Shown in pieces: positions 62,273-64,000 of a DNA stretch of 64,000 bases. How positions within the stretch are numbered: the stretch's first letter is position 1; each line of letters opens with the position of its first letter. The translations under genes and the position numbers were made by a program. The DNA lies in assembly GCA_032173965.1 (NCBI GenBank), contig JAVUNC010000004.1:19941001-20005000 (forward strand). The letters run 5' to 3'. The notes beneath the pieces were generated by a model. It was not told the origin of the DNA. It saw nothing but the letters and a program-made list of their open reading frames with translations, and made no database searches. The DNA comes from Sitta carolinensis. Its lineage: Eukaryota; Chordata; Aves; Passeriformes; Sittidae.

Positions 62273-64000
62273 ATTAGAGGTACGTTGTTTTCTGCACTAC
62301 GGCAACATATAGTAATGAAAGCTTATTTAAAAGGTAAATTTTTGTTATTGAAATACTTGAGGCTTTTTTAGAAGCACGCAGAAACTAATACAACATCTAA
62401 ACATGTGCTTTATTTACAGTTATAAAAATATAAATCAAGGATTTTTAATAAACCATTAACATGCAGCCATGGCAAAAGTAAAGCATTACCAGTGTACCAC
62501 ATTACCACATATTCTTTTTTCCTTAATTCCTTCAGCATTTACACCCTTTCCTAGTACCACACACAAATTTGAGCTAAATATCTGGGAGAGAATTCTTTGC
62601 CATCTGGCTCTCAAAGCCATCTTCCAGAGGGTTTTTTGGGAGTTTGGGGTAGGGTGGGTATTTGTTTTGTTGCATTGTTTGTTTGTTTTGATGAGGTCCA
62701 CCAACATCTTAATGTCAAAAACTATCACAAGAAATACTGAAGACTTCAGTGACATTAAAAACTCTTAATTTGTACCATGTGCTCCGCAACAGTCCCAGAT
62801 GCTTGTGAATATACTGGCATTTAGAAGATGTAAATAGTTACAGATAGTGGTAGTTAGAAATTACTGGTTTCTACATTGTATACAAACCTAAATTAGTGAG
62901 TCCTTACAGCTTCAATTGATAGCCCAGGCCTGTGTTTAAAAGCCTTGGTGGGCAGCACTGAATTTCTCTGTAAATTCTACACTCACATTCAGAAGGTTCA
63001 GTCGTGTTTGCTACGAAATCAAGAGAAGTGATTATTCCATTCCAGCTGGCTGCCTGACAGAGCACAGAATTTGCCTGTAACACTGCCCTAGGACACTGGT
63101 AGTGTGGTGATGTTTTCCTAAGCACCTGCCCAAGCTACACCTCAAATTTTATAATTTATATCATATTCAGTACACTACAAATATTTCCAAGAAGATAGCA
63201 TCACATTAGTCAGCTTTAGCAATGCAAGTACATTAGCAAGCATCTTCTTTCAAGCATGCACTTAATTTCTTAAAATTAAGTATGATAAAAATTAAACCAC
63301 ATAACTAAAATTCTTGACAACTCTTAAATCAGTCACTTTAAAAAGGATATCTTCTGTTCGGATAGAAAAGGAATCAAAAATTTTCCAAAGCTGTATTAGA
63401 GAAGCTGAATTAGGTATTTTTTAACTTTTAATATAATTCCAGTGATGCAATCAACCAATAACAAAGTCAGTGTACATATGAACATTTCTGGAACTAGACT
63501 TCTGTTTTCTAAAATTTAAGCCACATTTAAATTAAATACTTACAATTAAATACAAACAATTAAATACTTTAGCTGAACTCTAAAAATAAAAATGGTTATT
63601 TAATCTTACTAAATTTGAGAAAGAAAGCTGGTAATTTTATCTATTAATGTCATTGCATTTATCAACAAATACAAGGTCTGCCAAGAGGATATTGAAGGAA
63701 AGACATCTAAGTATAGAATTCTTCAGCTATAGCTGTTCTACATCTCTATTTGTGGTCTCTTTCACTGTAACTGATTCGAAAATGTCAAGTGCACTTAAGC
63801 TGAAGAAGAAACAGGCTGTAGAGAAAAAAGTTAGTTAACCTCACAGACATCTCTCCTTCCAAGTTATTGATTAGTCTCTAAACACCACAACACTTTGAAA
63901 AAGCTTGTAGTAACAGCCACAACAGAGGTGTCATTGTTGCTACAGCTTGCTTTCTGCTGATGACATACACATGAGAATTCCTGAAGCTGCTGATGGCTCA
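62273..64000. other. Probable intron or intergenic DNA
   Basis: AT-rich unique sequence with no recognised exon or repeat. Frames at 62469-62768 and 63647-63838 look like chance frames. Confidence 0.5.

Noticed and set aside
1..64000. Search for CRISPR arrays, tRNA or rRNA genes, operons or a multi-gene defence-like system
   Set aside because: None of these signatures is visible. The sequence is a vertebrate chromosome segment with sparse exons and retroelements.

Overview
The window looks like a single piece of a bird (most likely songbird) nuclear chromosome. It is AT-rich, gene-poor and has no CpG island. It carries decayed CR1 LINEs with the avian 3' tail and several solo LTRs of avian endogenous retroviruses. 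No prokaryotic-style gene arrangement is present, and nearly all open frames are chance frames or lie inside repeats.

One protein-coding gene is recognised: the 3' half of ERICH1 (glutamate-rich 1) on the minus strand. Its last three coding exons are at 40675-40259, 37552-37358 and 32905-32832. All introns are phase 1, splice sites are consensus, and a poly(A) signal lies at 32681-32676. The 5' exons and promoter were not found and probably lie beyond 64000. In human, ERICH1 lies between TDRP and DLGAP2. By that order TDRP would be expected at low coordinates, but I could not find its exons. A separate unrecognised exon-like segment lies at 7673-7527 (minus).

Layout: 1-19 kb, mostly unique intergenic DNA with one exon-like segment, one TATA-like site, a 47-base A run and two CR1 tails. 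19-26 kb, decayed CR1 ORF2 relics and a nested pair of LTRs. 26-32 kb, unique DNA and two CR1 tails. 32.6-40.7 kb, the ERICH1 exons with a solo LTR in an intron. 40.7-64 kb, probably ERICH1 upstream intron, with three more LTRs of one family, an ERVK-like LTR and a long CR1 relic.

Four LTRs of one family (called family A here) start at 22034, 41701, 55491 and 61424, all on the plus strand. Three have perfect 5-bp target duplications. Copies 1 and 3, 33 kb apart, share a 407-bp core with only two differences while their flanks are far more diverged, which suggests gene conversion or an assembly artefact. I found no evidence of a novel multi-gene system. This conversion-like core is the most unusual signal.
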